From Burkholderiales bacterium (lineage in GTDB: Bacteria > Pseudomonadota > Gammaproteobacteria > Burkholderiales > Burkholderiaceae_D): a DNA stretch of 59,407 nt. Of this stretch, positions 39,056 through 47,585 are shown one piece after another. The DNA lies in NCBI GenBank assembly GCA_026399895.1, contig JAPLQC010000084.1, positions 1 to 59,407 on the forward strand, read 5' to 3'. Made by a program: the position numbers and the translations under genes. The stretch's first letter is position 1. Every line of letters begins with the position of its first letter. A model generated the notes under the pieces. That model searched no databases, was not told the origin of the DNA, and saw only the letters and a program-made list of their open reading frames with translations.

Positions 39056-40492
39056 ATGAGCGCAGTGATGCAAGACCCCCGCCTGCTGCCATTTTCATTT
39101 GCGCGCGATTTTGGCGTGTTGGCACAGGCAGGAGCGCCGCATGGGTCGGTTGATGTCTGGGTATCCGAGGTAACACCAGCAGCAGCATTAGCCGAGATCA
39201 GCCGCCGATTTGGCCGAGTGCGCGTCAATACTCTATCGCGTGAACAACTCGAGCAAGCGATCGCAAAAGCCTACGCCAGCAGTGGTGGCGATGCCGCGCA
39301 AGTGGTGGGCGAAGTCGAGTCGGATCTCGACCTTGCACGACTGATGCAAGAAATGCCTGCCGTTGAAGACTTGCTTGAAGCGGCTGATGATGCGCCGGTG
39401 ATTCGCATGATCAATGCACTGCTAACGCAAGCACTGCGCGAGGGTGCCTCGGATATTCATATCGAGCCCTTTGAGCAAATCTCTATCGTACGCTTTCGGA
39501 TTGATGGTCGGCTACGCGATGTCGTCCGCCCCAAAAAAGGCATTCATGCCGCTTTGATCTCGCGCATCAAGATCATGTCGCAGCTGGATATCGCCGAGAA
39601 GCGTCTGCCACAAGATGGCCGTATCACTTTGCGCGTAGGTGGTAAACCAGTGGATGTCCGTGTTTCCACCCTGCCCACTGGCCATGGTGAGCGAGCCGTG
39701 CTACGCCTTCTAGATAAAGAAGGCGGGCGTATGGACTTGCAACAGCTCGGCATGAGTGACGGCACCCGCATACAGTTTGATCAGCTGATCTCGCAACCGC
39801 ACGGCACTGTCTTGGTCACCGGCCCAACGGGCTCGGGTAAAACCACTACGCTATATGCGGCGCTGACTCAACTCAACACGCCCACCACCAACGTACTGAC
39901 CGTAGAAGACCCTATCGAATACGAGCTGCCCGGCGTCGGCCAGACCCAGGTTAATGCGCGTATTGATATGAGTTTTGCGAAAGCCCTGCGCGCTATTCTT
40001 CGGCAAGACCCGGATGTGATCATGATTGGCGAAATCCGCGATTTGGAGACCGCACAGATCGCCGTGCAAGCCTCACTCACCGGCCACCTGGTGCTGGCAA
40101 CCTTGCACACCAATGATGCCCCGGCCGCCATCACACGCTTGTTGGATATGGGGATCGAGCCGTTTTTGTTATCGTCCTCATTAATCGGTGTACTGGCGCA
40201 GCGTCTGGTGCGCAAACTGTGCTCACACTGCAAGCGCTTTGATGGCAGCCAATGGCACGAAGTCGGTTGCGACAAATGCGCACGTACTGGGTATCACGGT
40301 CGAGTCGGTATCTACGAACTACTGCTCACAACCGATCAAATTCGAGCACAGATTCATGACCGCGCATCCGAGGCACGCATTCGAGACACCGCACTGCGTG
40401 ACGGTATGCGCACCATGCACGAAGATGGCGAGCGCTGGGTGCGTGATGGCACAACCACCGAAGCCGAGCTGCTCAGGGTCACCAAGGAGTAA
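39056..40492 (+). CDS. gspE: Type II secretion ATPase GspE
   Basis: 478 residues. The N-terminal domain binds GspL. The ATPase domain has Walker A GPTGSGKTTT (near residue 257), an Asp box (VLTVEDPIEYELPGVGQTQV), Walker B QDPDVIMIGEIRD and the His box LVLATLHTNDA. The zinc-binding Cys pairs CSHC and CDKC sit near residues 390-410. It powers pseudopilus assembly from the cytoplasm. All motifs are intact. Confidence 0.97.
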   Translation: MSAVMQDPRLLPFSFARDFGVLAQAGAPHGSVDVWVSEVTPAAALAEISRRFGRVRVNTLSREQLEQAIAKAYASSGGDAAQVVGEVESDLDLARLMQEMPAVEDLLEAADDAPVIRMINALLTQALREGASDIHIEPFEQISIVRFRIDGRLRDVVRPKKGIHAALISRIKIMSQLDIAEKRLPQDGRITLRVGGKPVDVRVSTLPTGHGERAVLRLLDKEGGRMDLQQLGMSDGTRIQFDQLISQPHGTVLVTGPTGSGKTTTLYAALTQLNTPTTNVLTVEDPIEYELPGVGQTQVNARIDMSFAKALRAILRQDPDVIMIGEIRDLETAQIAVQASLTGHLVLATLHTNDAPAAITRLLDMGIEPFLLSSSLIGVLAQRLVRKLCSHCKRFDGSQWHEVGCDKCARTGYHGRVGIYELLLTTDQIRAQIHDRASEARIRDTALRDGMRTMHEDGERWVRDGTTTEAELLRVTKE

Positions 40493-40495
40493 TGC

Positions 40496-41713
40496 GTGCC
40501 TGCCTTTCGATACGAAGCCGTGAATGCCACCGGCGCCACCAGCAAAGGGGTCTTGCGCGCAGACAGCCCGCGCGCAGCACGCTCTGATTTGCGTGCGCGT
40601 GGTTTAGTACCACTAGCACTTGAGCTGATCGGTGCCGAGGCCGCTTCAGGTGAGCGACGCGCATTCCGCTTTGGCGACAAACTTTCGACTGTCGAGCTCG
40701 CGCTGTTTACAAGGCAATTAGCCTCGCTACTCGGTTCGAATCTACCGATGGAACAAGCCTTTGATGCACTGATGGAGCAGGCCGAGCGCCCTTACCTGCG
40801 CGAGCTGACCGCTGCGATCCGATCTGACTTGATGGGTGGTTCATCTCTGTCAGATGCACTTGCGAATCACCCGAAAGATTTTGCGGATATTTATCGTGCC
40901 TTGGTCAGCGCAGGTGAGCAGACCGGCAAGCTGCCGACCGTTCTGTCGCGCTTGGCGGATTACATCGAAGGCCGCAACGCGCTGGTACAAAAACTGCGCC
41001 TCGCGTTTACTTACCCCGCTATCGTCACCGTGGTTGCATTCGCGATCGTGATTTTTTTGCTCACCTACGTAGTTCCACAGATTGTGTCGGTATTTGCCAG
41101 CACCAAACAGCAGCTACCGCTACTAACCACCATCATGCTTGCGCTGTCTGGTTTCGTCAGGCAATGGGGTTGGCTTGTGGCCTTGGTGGCGATCACTACA
41201 TTCACACTGTGGCGTCGCAGCCTTCGTGACCCCGAGCGCAAATTACGCTGGCACCGCTGGTTATTGCGAGCGCCCATGATTGGCCGGTTTCAGCGCAGCC
41301 TAAATACCTCGCGCTTTGCCAGCACACTCGCGATTACCACCAGCGCGGGCGTGCCGATCTTGCGCGCGCTACACACTAGCCGCGATACGTTATCGAATAT
41401 GGCGATGCGCCAGCAAGTCGATGAAGCAACCAATGCCGTGCGTGAAGGCGTGAGTCTGGCGCGAGCGCTCGGCGAACAGCACAACTTTCCGCCCATGCTG
41501 ATTCACATGATTCGGGCGGGCGAAGCCACGGGTGAATTACCCGCCATGCTTGATCGCGCGGCGCAAATGCAAGCGCAAGATTTAGAGCGACGCGCGCTAA
41601 CGATTGCTGGCTTGCTCGAACCGATGCTGATCCTGACGATGGGTGTTGTCGTTCTACTGATCGTACTGGCGGTGCTAATGCCTATTATCGAGATCAATCA
41701 GTTAGTGCGATGA
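40496..41713 (+). CDS. gspF: Type II secretion platform protein GspF
   Basis: 405 residues with a GTG start (40496) preceded by AAGGAG, which decides the start. It has two T2SSF domains, each with the Gly/Glu signature (LVSAGEQTGKLP and MIRAGEATGELPAML), and three membrane helices (AIVTVVAFAIVIFLLTYVV and others). It is the polytopic inner-membrane core that transmits GspE motion to the pseudopilus. The stop overlaps the gspC start (ATGA). Confidence 0.95.
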   Translation: MPAFRYEAVNATGATSKGVLRADSPRAARSDLRARGLVPLALELIGAEAASGERRAFRFGDKLSTVELALFTRQLASLLGSNLPMEQAFDALMEQAERPYLRELTAAIRSDLMGGSSLSDALANHPKDFADIYRALVSAGEQTGKLPTVLSRLADYIEGRNALVQKLRLAFTYPAIVTVVAFAIVIFLLTYVVPQIVSVFASTKQQLPLLTTIMLALSGFVRQWGWLVALVAITTFTLWRRSLRDPERKLRWHRWLLRAPMIGRFQRSLNTSRFASTLAITTSAGVPILRALHTSRDTLSNMAMRQQVDEATNAVREGVSLARALGEQHNFPPMLIHMIRAGEATGELPAMLDRAAQMQAQDLERRALTIAGLLEPMLILTMGVVVLLIVLAVLMPIIEINQLVR

Positions 41714-42129
41714 GGCGAGATACGATGAAACGGCTGCCGATTATTTCCAGTTTTTTATTGTTTCTGACGCTGTGCGCATCTATCACCTACTGGCTATTGC
41801 AGTGGATGGCGCCAGCCACACGACCATTGATCGTGCCTGAACCAGTAGAGCGTGCGCTGCCGGAGATGACTGCTGCGGCCAATCTGTTTGGCGGAAGTAC
41901 TGAATCAGTTAATCCTCAGGGGGTAAAGCTGACAGGAATCATCCACGCTAAAAGCCCTAACGAAAGCATCGCCATTATCGCTTTAGAGGGCAAGCCCACC
42001 CGAGAATTAAAGGTGGGAGCCGAAGTGTCATCCAACCTAATACTAAAAAGAATAGAAGCATTTAGTGTCGTGTTATCGGACAAAGGTGTTGAACGACGAA
42101 TAGCGCTCAGTTCATTGATGCGCCCGTAG
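41710..42129 (+). CDS. gspC: Type II secretion inner-membrane/secretin link protein GspC (short form)
   Basis: 139 residues. One membrane helix (IISSFLLFLTLCASITYWLL) is followed by a homology-region domain (AAANLFGG...VKLTGIIHAKSP...AIIALEGKPTRELKVGAEVS...LKRIEAFSVVLS), which binds the secretin N0 domain. There is no C-terminal PDZ domain, as in other short betaproteobacterial GspC proteins. An in-frame ATG at 41725 is an alternative start. It is the last gene of the cluster, directly before the 8-bp repeat array. Confidence 0.85.
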   Translation: MRRDTMKRLPIISSFLLFLTLCASITYWLLQWMAPATRPLIVPEPVERALPEMTAAANLFGGSTESVNPQGVKLTGIIHAKSPNESIAIIALEGKPTRELKVGAEVSSNLILKRIEAFSVVLSDKGVERRIALSSLMRP

Positions 42130-42174
42130 CCAAGAAAAAACTGAATTAATGCTTCTAAATAGAAAAATCAAAAA

Positions 42175-42302
42175 GCAATCCAGCAATCCAGCAATCCAGC
42201 AATCCAGCAATCCAGCAATCCAGCAATCCAGCAATCCAGCAATCCAGCAATCCAGCAATCCAGCAATCCAGCAATCCAGCAATCCAGCAATCCAGCAATC
42301 CA
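42175..42302. repeat. Sixteen perfect tandem copies of an 8-bp unit
   Basis: GCAATCCA is repeated exactly 16 times without a mismatch, followed by a partial unit GCAA. It fills the 184-bp spacer between the convergent gspC and giant FG-GAP genes. It has no spacers, so it is not a CRISPR. Because 8 is not a multiple of 3, all frames pass through it without stops, which makes spurious frames on both strands (encoding repeats such as CWIAGLLD). The perfect identity points to recent slippage expansion. Confidence 0.98.
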
Positions 42303-42313
42303 GCAAGAACATT

Positions 42314-45300
42314 CTAAGGCGAACCAAATGCCAAATTCATTGAAAAATCTTGAGGAACGCCCACGATAGATATATCGGGCACGCTCGCCACCGGTGCAGG
42401 CGTGCCATCGGTGTAATTAATACTACCGCGAAAACCAACCGTTTTCGAAAGTTCCATACTCGATAAATAGGAATCGAGATTGCCAAAATCAATCAGTCCT
42501 GTGAATGATGCAGACTGAGCAGGATTGGTGATGTCTACTCTAGAGCCGCTAGTAACAGATTTCGAACAGTTGTAAAAAATAATATTTTCAGTTTTTGTAG
42601 AAATCACAAGATCTGGCGCGCCATCATTATTGAAATCTCCGACGGAGAGAGAAACCTCACCCATACTTGTAGGTGTCAAAATTCTATCTTCTGTCGGCTT
42701 ACGAAGGTCTTCAGTCGATATGATTCGTTGGGCGTCGGTGAAAGTATTGTTTCCTTTACCAAAGAACGCATCGACTTGCAAAGTACCAGATGCACTACGA
42801 TCCAAAACAACAACATCAGGCCGGCCATCTAAATTAATGTCAACAATGTGTGATTGAAGTGGCGAGTTGATACCAGTTAGCGCAAGGCTCGAAAAAAACG
42901 AACCTGCGGTCGAATAGCCTTGTTTAGTTCCAAACACAACAAGAACGCTGTTGTCAGAATTTCCGGTAAGCACAATATCATCTAGTTTATCTGCATTTAA
43001 ATCACCAGATGAAATACCTGTATAGTTTGATCGCAAACCGTATTTGATAGCGGTATCTAGAACAACCACTTCTTGCTGAACGAGGCGACCACTCTTGTTA
43101 ATTAATAATGTGAATATCTCGCTGTCATTCGAGTTGGCAATGACAACTAAATCGGACCTACGATCGCCATTCGCATCACAAATCGCCGCGTAAGCAGCGC
43201 TACCATAAAAAGGCGTACTCAAAGTAGATCCATTGATTGTCTGCAAATTGGCTAACTTTCCACGACCATCACTTCTGAAAATCTGTATGCCGCTAGGATT
43301 GATGATGACTACGTCGCTATGGCCGTCGCCATTAAAATCCCCTGAACCAACAAATCTAGGGTCAGCGCCTATCGTAGTCCTAAACGTCGGCGCAAATTCA
43401 GGAGCTTTATCGAAGCCATAATTATTGTCAGGGCCGAGTACTAAGAGCTTTCTAGTAAGTTGAGTGTCTTTACAGATTAAAACAAAATATGGTTTTTTCG
43501 AAAACTTTGAGTTTAGAACGAAAAAATCATAGATAAAACTTTGGCTTCCACCAGGCAACTGGTGAGCAGATATGCCTTTAGGATCGCCGTTTGACAAAAA
43601 ATTACTATTCTTGGTGGATGTTCTAGTTTCAAAGAGTGTTAGTGCGCTACCCTCCACTGAAAGATTAGCTATACCGTTGCCGCTACTGTTTCCAGACTTG
43701 AATACCTTCGCAGAAATGCTCCAAATTTCTTGATTAATAACATTTGTATCCAATTGATTAGGTACGGCCAGCTTTTGAGTGAGCGAAACCGCTGTGAAAG
43801 GCGCTCCAACAAAACCGTCACCGTTGATATCAAGTGACTTTTGCATTTCAGTAACAAACAACTCAGCCATGGGAACAACTGTGCCAGTAGGATTCTTAGT
43901 CACACCAGCCGAATTGAACGCCACATTGTAGATAACGTTAGTTGAACCCTTCGCACTCGTCATCGTGCGCGATAGATATACATTCAATGTGTCATCAGGA
44001 TTGAACGCTACTTGCTTAACGACAGCACGATCTGCCGACGAACTCAGATTGAACAGATTCCCAGCGGCAGGCGTTACCTTCCAGCCATAGGGGAGCCAAT
44101 TGGATCCGCTGGAATTCTTAAGGGAAAGAAAATTTGTGCTGAGCTGAACATCCGGTGTATCGGGATCCTCGTCGACCCACGTACCGTCGTCCGTAACAAC
44201 AATCGACCCTGAATGGTTTAACTCATAGATGCCAAATGTATCGCTAGATGCGATCTTTGATACTGTATCTCCTATCCAGCCGTCAGCAGTAAGATCTGTT
44301 CCAATCTTCAATTCTTGATTGTATAAGGCGAACGGCGAAAGTAGTGTTCCATTCGGTTTGGCAGTAAAACCAGAACTGTCAAAACTCACTACGTAGTAAT
44401 TAGTTAGCCCAGGAGCTCCTTCCCTCGGAGCATCCTTGATCACAATATCGATCGCATTGATAGGATTGTTATCAAAAATACCCTGCCCAATGACGGTTGC
44501 TGAACGTCTCAGCCCATAATTAGGCACATTCCAAAATGTATTGACACTGTTTTGTGCGTTCTTCAGAAAATAGACATCGGAGAAAGGTTGGTTATCACCG
44601 GTCTCATAACTTGCCCCTCGTGCAGCAATTAGGACATTCGGCGACGGACCATCGTTATCCCCACCAATGTCGAGTTGGTAGAGTCCGGTATCCTGCATTG
44701 TTATCGCGGGATAGGACTCCCCTCCTTGAGCACCGAAAATCACCCGACTAATAACCCCACCGAGTCGCTCGTTGCCGTCGATATCAATTCCATATAAAAT
44801 TTCAGCCTGTATGAGGTCTTGCGCCGGGAGCGCAGTAATGTCGACACTCGTCAAACCGCTTGCGCCAGAAACAAATGTTTCCTTTGAATGGGTAATCTGA
44901 CTATTGGCTTGTACATCAGATCTGAACACAAAAATGCCTTCGGCAGTTCGGATGCAAGCATCGATCTTGTCAGGCGCGTTATCGGGCAGATAAAGTCTTA
45001 AGGCCGACTTGTCAAGAAAATCGCCAAAATTCAAATCATTGTTGCTAGAGATATAAATTACACCGCTAGCTGTTCGGTAAATTGTTGAGGTAGAACTAGA
45101 CGCAAATTGTTTAACGATAGCATCGCCAATCACCCCGTCGTCATTCAAGTCAACGTTATAAAAAATTTCTTTCCCAAGAAACCCAAGACGATCACTCAAA
45201 ATGCCATTAAATTTCCACTCAACTGGAACGCCGAGACTGGCGTATCGTTGGATGCCGGAAGAGCCAACTAACTCGAAGACGCTCTCCCGCAGAATGGTCA

Positions 45301-46351
45301 AACCGGTTATTGAGTCTTGGTTCTTAGCTGCGAGATAAAGCTTTCCATTTTGTATGGTGGCGACGACCTGATCAGAATTTGCTACAAGAGATAGCTCAAC
45401 TTCTGAGAGGCCGATGCTAATTGGGTCAGGTATCGCATCGCCTTGCTGGATACCGGGAACAGCGGAGTAGACAACATCACCTAGCGTCGTTTTATAGATG
45501 CTGAAACTATCGTTCGTAAGGATAGTTACTTCAGCAGCGGCGCCCAGAACTCCATCACCATTCAAATCAAATTTGGCAGAGGTCTCATAACTGCGCAGTT
45601 CCGCAGGTGTGGGGACGGCAGCTATTACAGATTTCAGACGCAAATGATCTAAAGTAATGCGACCCGAATCGGGGAGTGTCTCACCACTGGCAAGGGTAAA
45701 AAAATTTCCATCTGAAGTTTTTATTAGCGTAACGCTATTACTCACCGAAATTTTTGTGTATGCGATTGAGCCGTCAGAAGAACCATCAGCGTCTATATCA
45801 AGACTTAAATCCCGCTCCAATGTCAACAGCTTTTCGGTCGTAAGACTATCAACGCTTGCAAGAGCAGATCCTTTTGCAGCGGATAAATACGAAGGGTCCG
45901 ACGTCGGGCTACTATCCCAAACAATCAGCAGGTTTGAGTCAGTAACAAAAAAAGATGGTCGTTTGGTAACCAGATCATTTAAATCAACATTATCGCCAAC
46001 GTAAAAAACATTCTCTGAAGTCAATTCCGAGCCATTTCCAGCGGTACTGAAGATATATCCGAGATTTTCGCTCACGCCATCGCCATCAATGCCAATTGTT
46101 TGGTGGGATATTTTGTAGAGGTAGAGTGATGTGCTTGGATCGTTAGCCGCAAAAATACCGGGTTCCGTAGTTACACTGGTCACGGATAAGCTGGATGCAG
46201 GATCATCAACTTTGCGAAAAGTGCCCTGCAAGTCAAAAAATGCTGAAAACCTTGTTTCGAGTAAATAATTTAGGCTTGCATAACTTAATGACGTGATGTC
46301 GATGAGCTTGCCATCTTTATCAAATACAACATCGACTGGATCTACGGACAT
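42314..46351 (-). CDS. Giant FG-GAP/calcium-module protein, C-terminal fragment (frameshifted)
   Basis: 1,345 residues from the ATG at 46351, but the same frame is open and protein-like up to 46411 (DWKLKQVWYLVVTNN...), so this is really the continuation of the gene at 46381-47460. It has at least five spaced D-x-N-x-D-G-x-x-G calcium-binding loops (FDLNGDGVLGA, VDLNDDGVIGD, TDLTADGWIGD, LDINGDGFVGA, DIDGNERLGG), each at the end of a 120-200 residue module. The last ~350 residues carry five FG-GAP/VCBS repeats (GDFNGDGHSDVVI, GDLNADKLDDIVL, VDINLDGRPDVVVL, GDFNNDGAPDLVI). The GC content is clearly lower than that of the T2SS genes. Probably an extracellular protein; I see no RTX nonapeptides in it. 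Confidence 0.8.
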   Translation of the reverse strand: MSVDPVDVVFDKDGKLIDITSLSYASLNYLLETRFSAFFDLQGTFRKVDDPASSLSVTSVTTEPGIFAANDPSTSLYLYKISHQTIGIDGDGVSENLGYIFSTAGNGSELTSENVFYVGDNVDLNDLVTKRPSFFVTDSNLLIVWDSSPTSDPSYLSAAKGSALASVDSLTTEKLLTLERDLSLDIDADGSSDGSIAYTKISVSNSVTLIKTSDGNFFTLASGETLPDSGRITLDHLRLKSVIAAVPTPAELRSYETSAKFDLNGDGVLGAAAEVTILTNDSFSIYKTTLGDVVYSAVPGIQQGDAIPDPISIGLSEVELSLVANSDQVVATIQNGKLYLAAKNQDSITGLTILRESVFELVGSSGIQRYASLGVPVEWKFNGILSDRLGFLGKEIFYNVDLNDDGVIGDAIVKQFASSSTSTIYRTASGVIYISSNNDLNFGDFLDKSALRLYLPDNAPDKIDACIRTAEGIFVFRSDVQANSQITHSKETFVSGASGLTSVDITALPAQDLIQAEILYGIDIDGNERLGGVISRVIFGAQGGESYPAITMQDTGLYQLDIGGDNDGPSPNVLIAARGASYETGDNQPFSDVYFLKNAQNSVNTFWNVPNYGLRRSATVIGQGIFDNNPINAIDIVIKDAPREGAPGLTNYYVVSFDSSGFTAKPNGTLLSPFALYNQELKIGTDLTADGWIGDTVSKIASSDTFGIYELNHSGSIVVTDDGTWVDEDPDTPDVQLSTNFLSLKNSSGSNWLPYGWKVTPAAGNLFNLSSSADRAVVKQVAFNPDDTLNVYLSRTMTSAKGSTNVIYNVAFNSAGVTKNPTGTVVPMAELFVTEMQKSLDINGDGFVGAPFTAVSLTQKLAVPNQLDTNVINQEIWSISAKVFKSGNSSGNGIANLSVEGSALTLFETRTSTKNSNFLSNGDPKGISAHQLPGGSQSFIYDFFVLNSKFSKKPYFVLICKDTQLTRKLLVLGPDNNYGFDKAPEFAPTFRTTIGADPRFVGSGDFNGDGHSDVVIINPSGIQIFRSDGRGKLANLQTINGSTLSTPFYGSAAYAAICDANGDRRSDLVVIANSNDSEIFTLLINKSGRLVQQEVVVLDTAIKYGLRSNYTGISSGDLNADKLDDIVLTGNSDNSVLVVFGTKQGYSTAGSFFSSLALTGINSPLQSHIVDINLDGRPDVVVLDRSASGTLQVDAFFGKGNNTFTDAQRIISTEDLRKPTEDRILTPTSMGEVSLSVGDFNNDGAPDLVISTKTENIIFYNCSKSVTSGSRVDITNPAQSASFTGLIDFGNLDSYLSSMELSKTVGFRGSINYTDGTPAPVASVPDISIVGVPQDFSMNLAFGSP

Positions 46352-46380
46352 AGCATCGGACGCAGAATTATTAGTAACTA

Positions 46381-47460
46381 CTAAATACCAGACTTGCTTG
46401 AGTTTCCAATCTTATCTGTAATAAACTTTAGTGAATTTCCGTCGAGACTGATAGGAAGCGCGCTTGATTTAGTGATTTCAACATTCTGATCGGCAGGAAC
46501 TTTCGCCAAAAACAAATTACCCCGAACAATAATCAAAGAGTCATATTCAAGAGTGGATTCTTCAGCACGAACGATGTCACCAATTTTTTTGCTGCTGGTA
46601 TATCTTTCGGACACATAGGATTCTGCTAGCGGCCCAACTACGCCGAAACGCACATCAACTGTCATCGTGAATGCAGGGAATTTTAAATCTGCATTTGGCG
46701 CTCCCTCCTGAATAAAGGTAAACGACCTTGCACCATTTAATACCGGTGAGGAGGTGTAGCCAAGGTTTATAATCTTGGTCTTGAGAGAATTCATCGAGCC
46801 ATCGTCGGGTCCTAGATAGATCGCGTTGGCCGTCGTGATGTCTGCATTACTATTCCCCTGCAACTTGGAGAGGAATAACCTCCCTTGCACTGTAATCAAG
46901 CTGTCATAGCCAGGACCGCCAGTGCCTGCGTCTCGCACTGCTCCAACCGATACCGCACTCGAGTATTTAGCGAAAATATTGGTGAGTACTGGGGCAGCAA
47001 TACCTCTCGATGATTCACCTATCGAGATTTGCCTGAATGTAAAGTTATCTCCCGTCGAGTCATTTGTTAACAAACTGTGCGTGGTTACACCATTCGCGAC
47101 TGTTGATTTATATCCAAGATACTCTTTTGGCCGAAGCGGCTGTGTAGCACTTGGTACATACGGAATGTCGTAACTTTGTGCTTTGCCCGTCCCGCTGTTT
47201 AAAAAGAAAGCTTGCACAACCTTGCCTGCAATATTCTCCGAAACAAGAAGTCTTGTACCTGCGCCGGATTGAGCGTCAGGGAGCTTAAGCGTGACGTAGT
47301 CAATAGCTGGAGTATTAAACTGCGCGTTTGCCTTAAGTCTTGGAACTGCGCTATTTGCAGCTGCGCTAATCGTGACATAGACACTACCATCGGTGGCAGT
47401 CACGATATAGCGCTTTCCATTGCTTGGACCAAATGCGATGGCAGATTGAAAAGCTGGCAT
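46381..47460 (-). CDS. Giant FG-GAP/calcium-module protein, N-terminal fragment (frameshifted)
   Basis: 359 residues starting MPAFQSAIAFGPSNGKRY, with no signal peptide. It contains two related blocks ending NLFLAKVPADQNVEITKSSA and RLFLSKLQGNSNADITTANA, so it is itself repetitive. The frame stops at 46381 after ...FITDKIGNSSKSGI. Adding one G at about 46411 turns the end into ITDKDWKLKQVWYLVVTNN and runs on into the next fragment, which strongly suggests one ancestral gene of about 1,720 residues. The whole gene lacks a classical export signal, so type I secretion is the most likely route. Confidence 0.75.
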   Translation of the reverse strand: MPAFQSAIAFGPSNGKRYIVTATDGSVYVTISAAANSAVPRLKANAQFNTPAIDYVTLKLPDAQSGAGTRLLVSENIAGKVVQAFFLNSGTGKAQSYDIPYVPSATQPLRPKEYLGYKSTVANGVTTHSLLTNDSTGDNFTFRQISIGESSRGIAAPVLTNIFAKYSSAVSVGAVRDAGTGGPGYDSLITVQGRLFLSKLQGNSNADITTANAIYLGPDDGSMNSLKTKIINLGYTSSPVLNGARSFTFIQEGAPNADLKFPAFTMTVDVRFGVVGPLAESYVSERYTSSKKIGDIVRAEESTLEYDSLIIVRGNLFLAKVPADQNVEITKSSALPISLDGNSLKFITDKIGNSSKSGI

Positions 47461-47563
47461 AAATACCCTCGAAATTTAAATTAAATCCAAATGCCGTCCG
47501 CTTTCAAAAAGCGAGAAGATCAGCGGCATGACTTGTTGTGGCTTTTGAGATCGTATGCAAATT

Positions 47564-47576
47564 ACTGTATTACAGT
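47564..47576. promoter_or_regulatory. 13-bp inverted repeat, candidate operator
   Basis: ACTGTA-T-TACAGT is a perfect 6+1+6 inverted repeat in the 125-bp spacer between the MerR-type regulator (ending 47586) and the giant FG-GAP gene (starting 47460). It is too short between the half-sites for LexA (CTGT-N3-ACAG instead of N8). Dyads of the TGTA/TACA type are plausible for MerR-family dimers, but its use by the adjacent regulator is only inferred. Confidence 0.4.
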
Positions 47577-47585
47577 TTCACTTGA

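Noticed and set aside
42175..42302. Possible CRISPR array
   Set aside because: Units are 8 bp, contiguous and identical, without spacers or cas genes.
42112..42343. Open frames on both strands through the octanucleotide array (CWIAGLLD and AIQQSSNP repeats)
   Set aside because: They arise because an 8-bp unit without stops is open in all frames. They have no ribosome sites or conserved flanks.
47564..47576. LexA box before the giant FG-GAP gene
   Set aside because: The half-sites CTGT and ACAG are only 3 bp apart; LexA needs 8.
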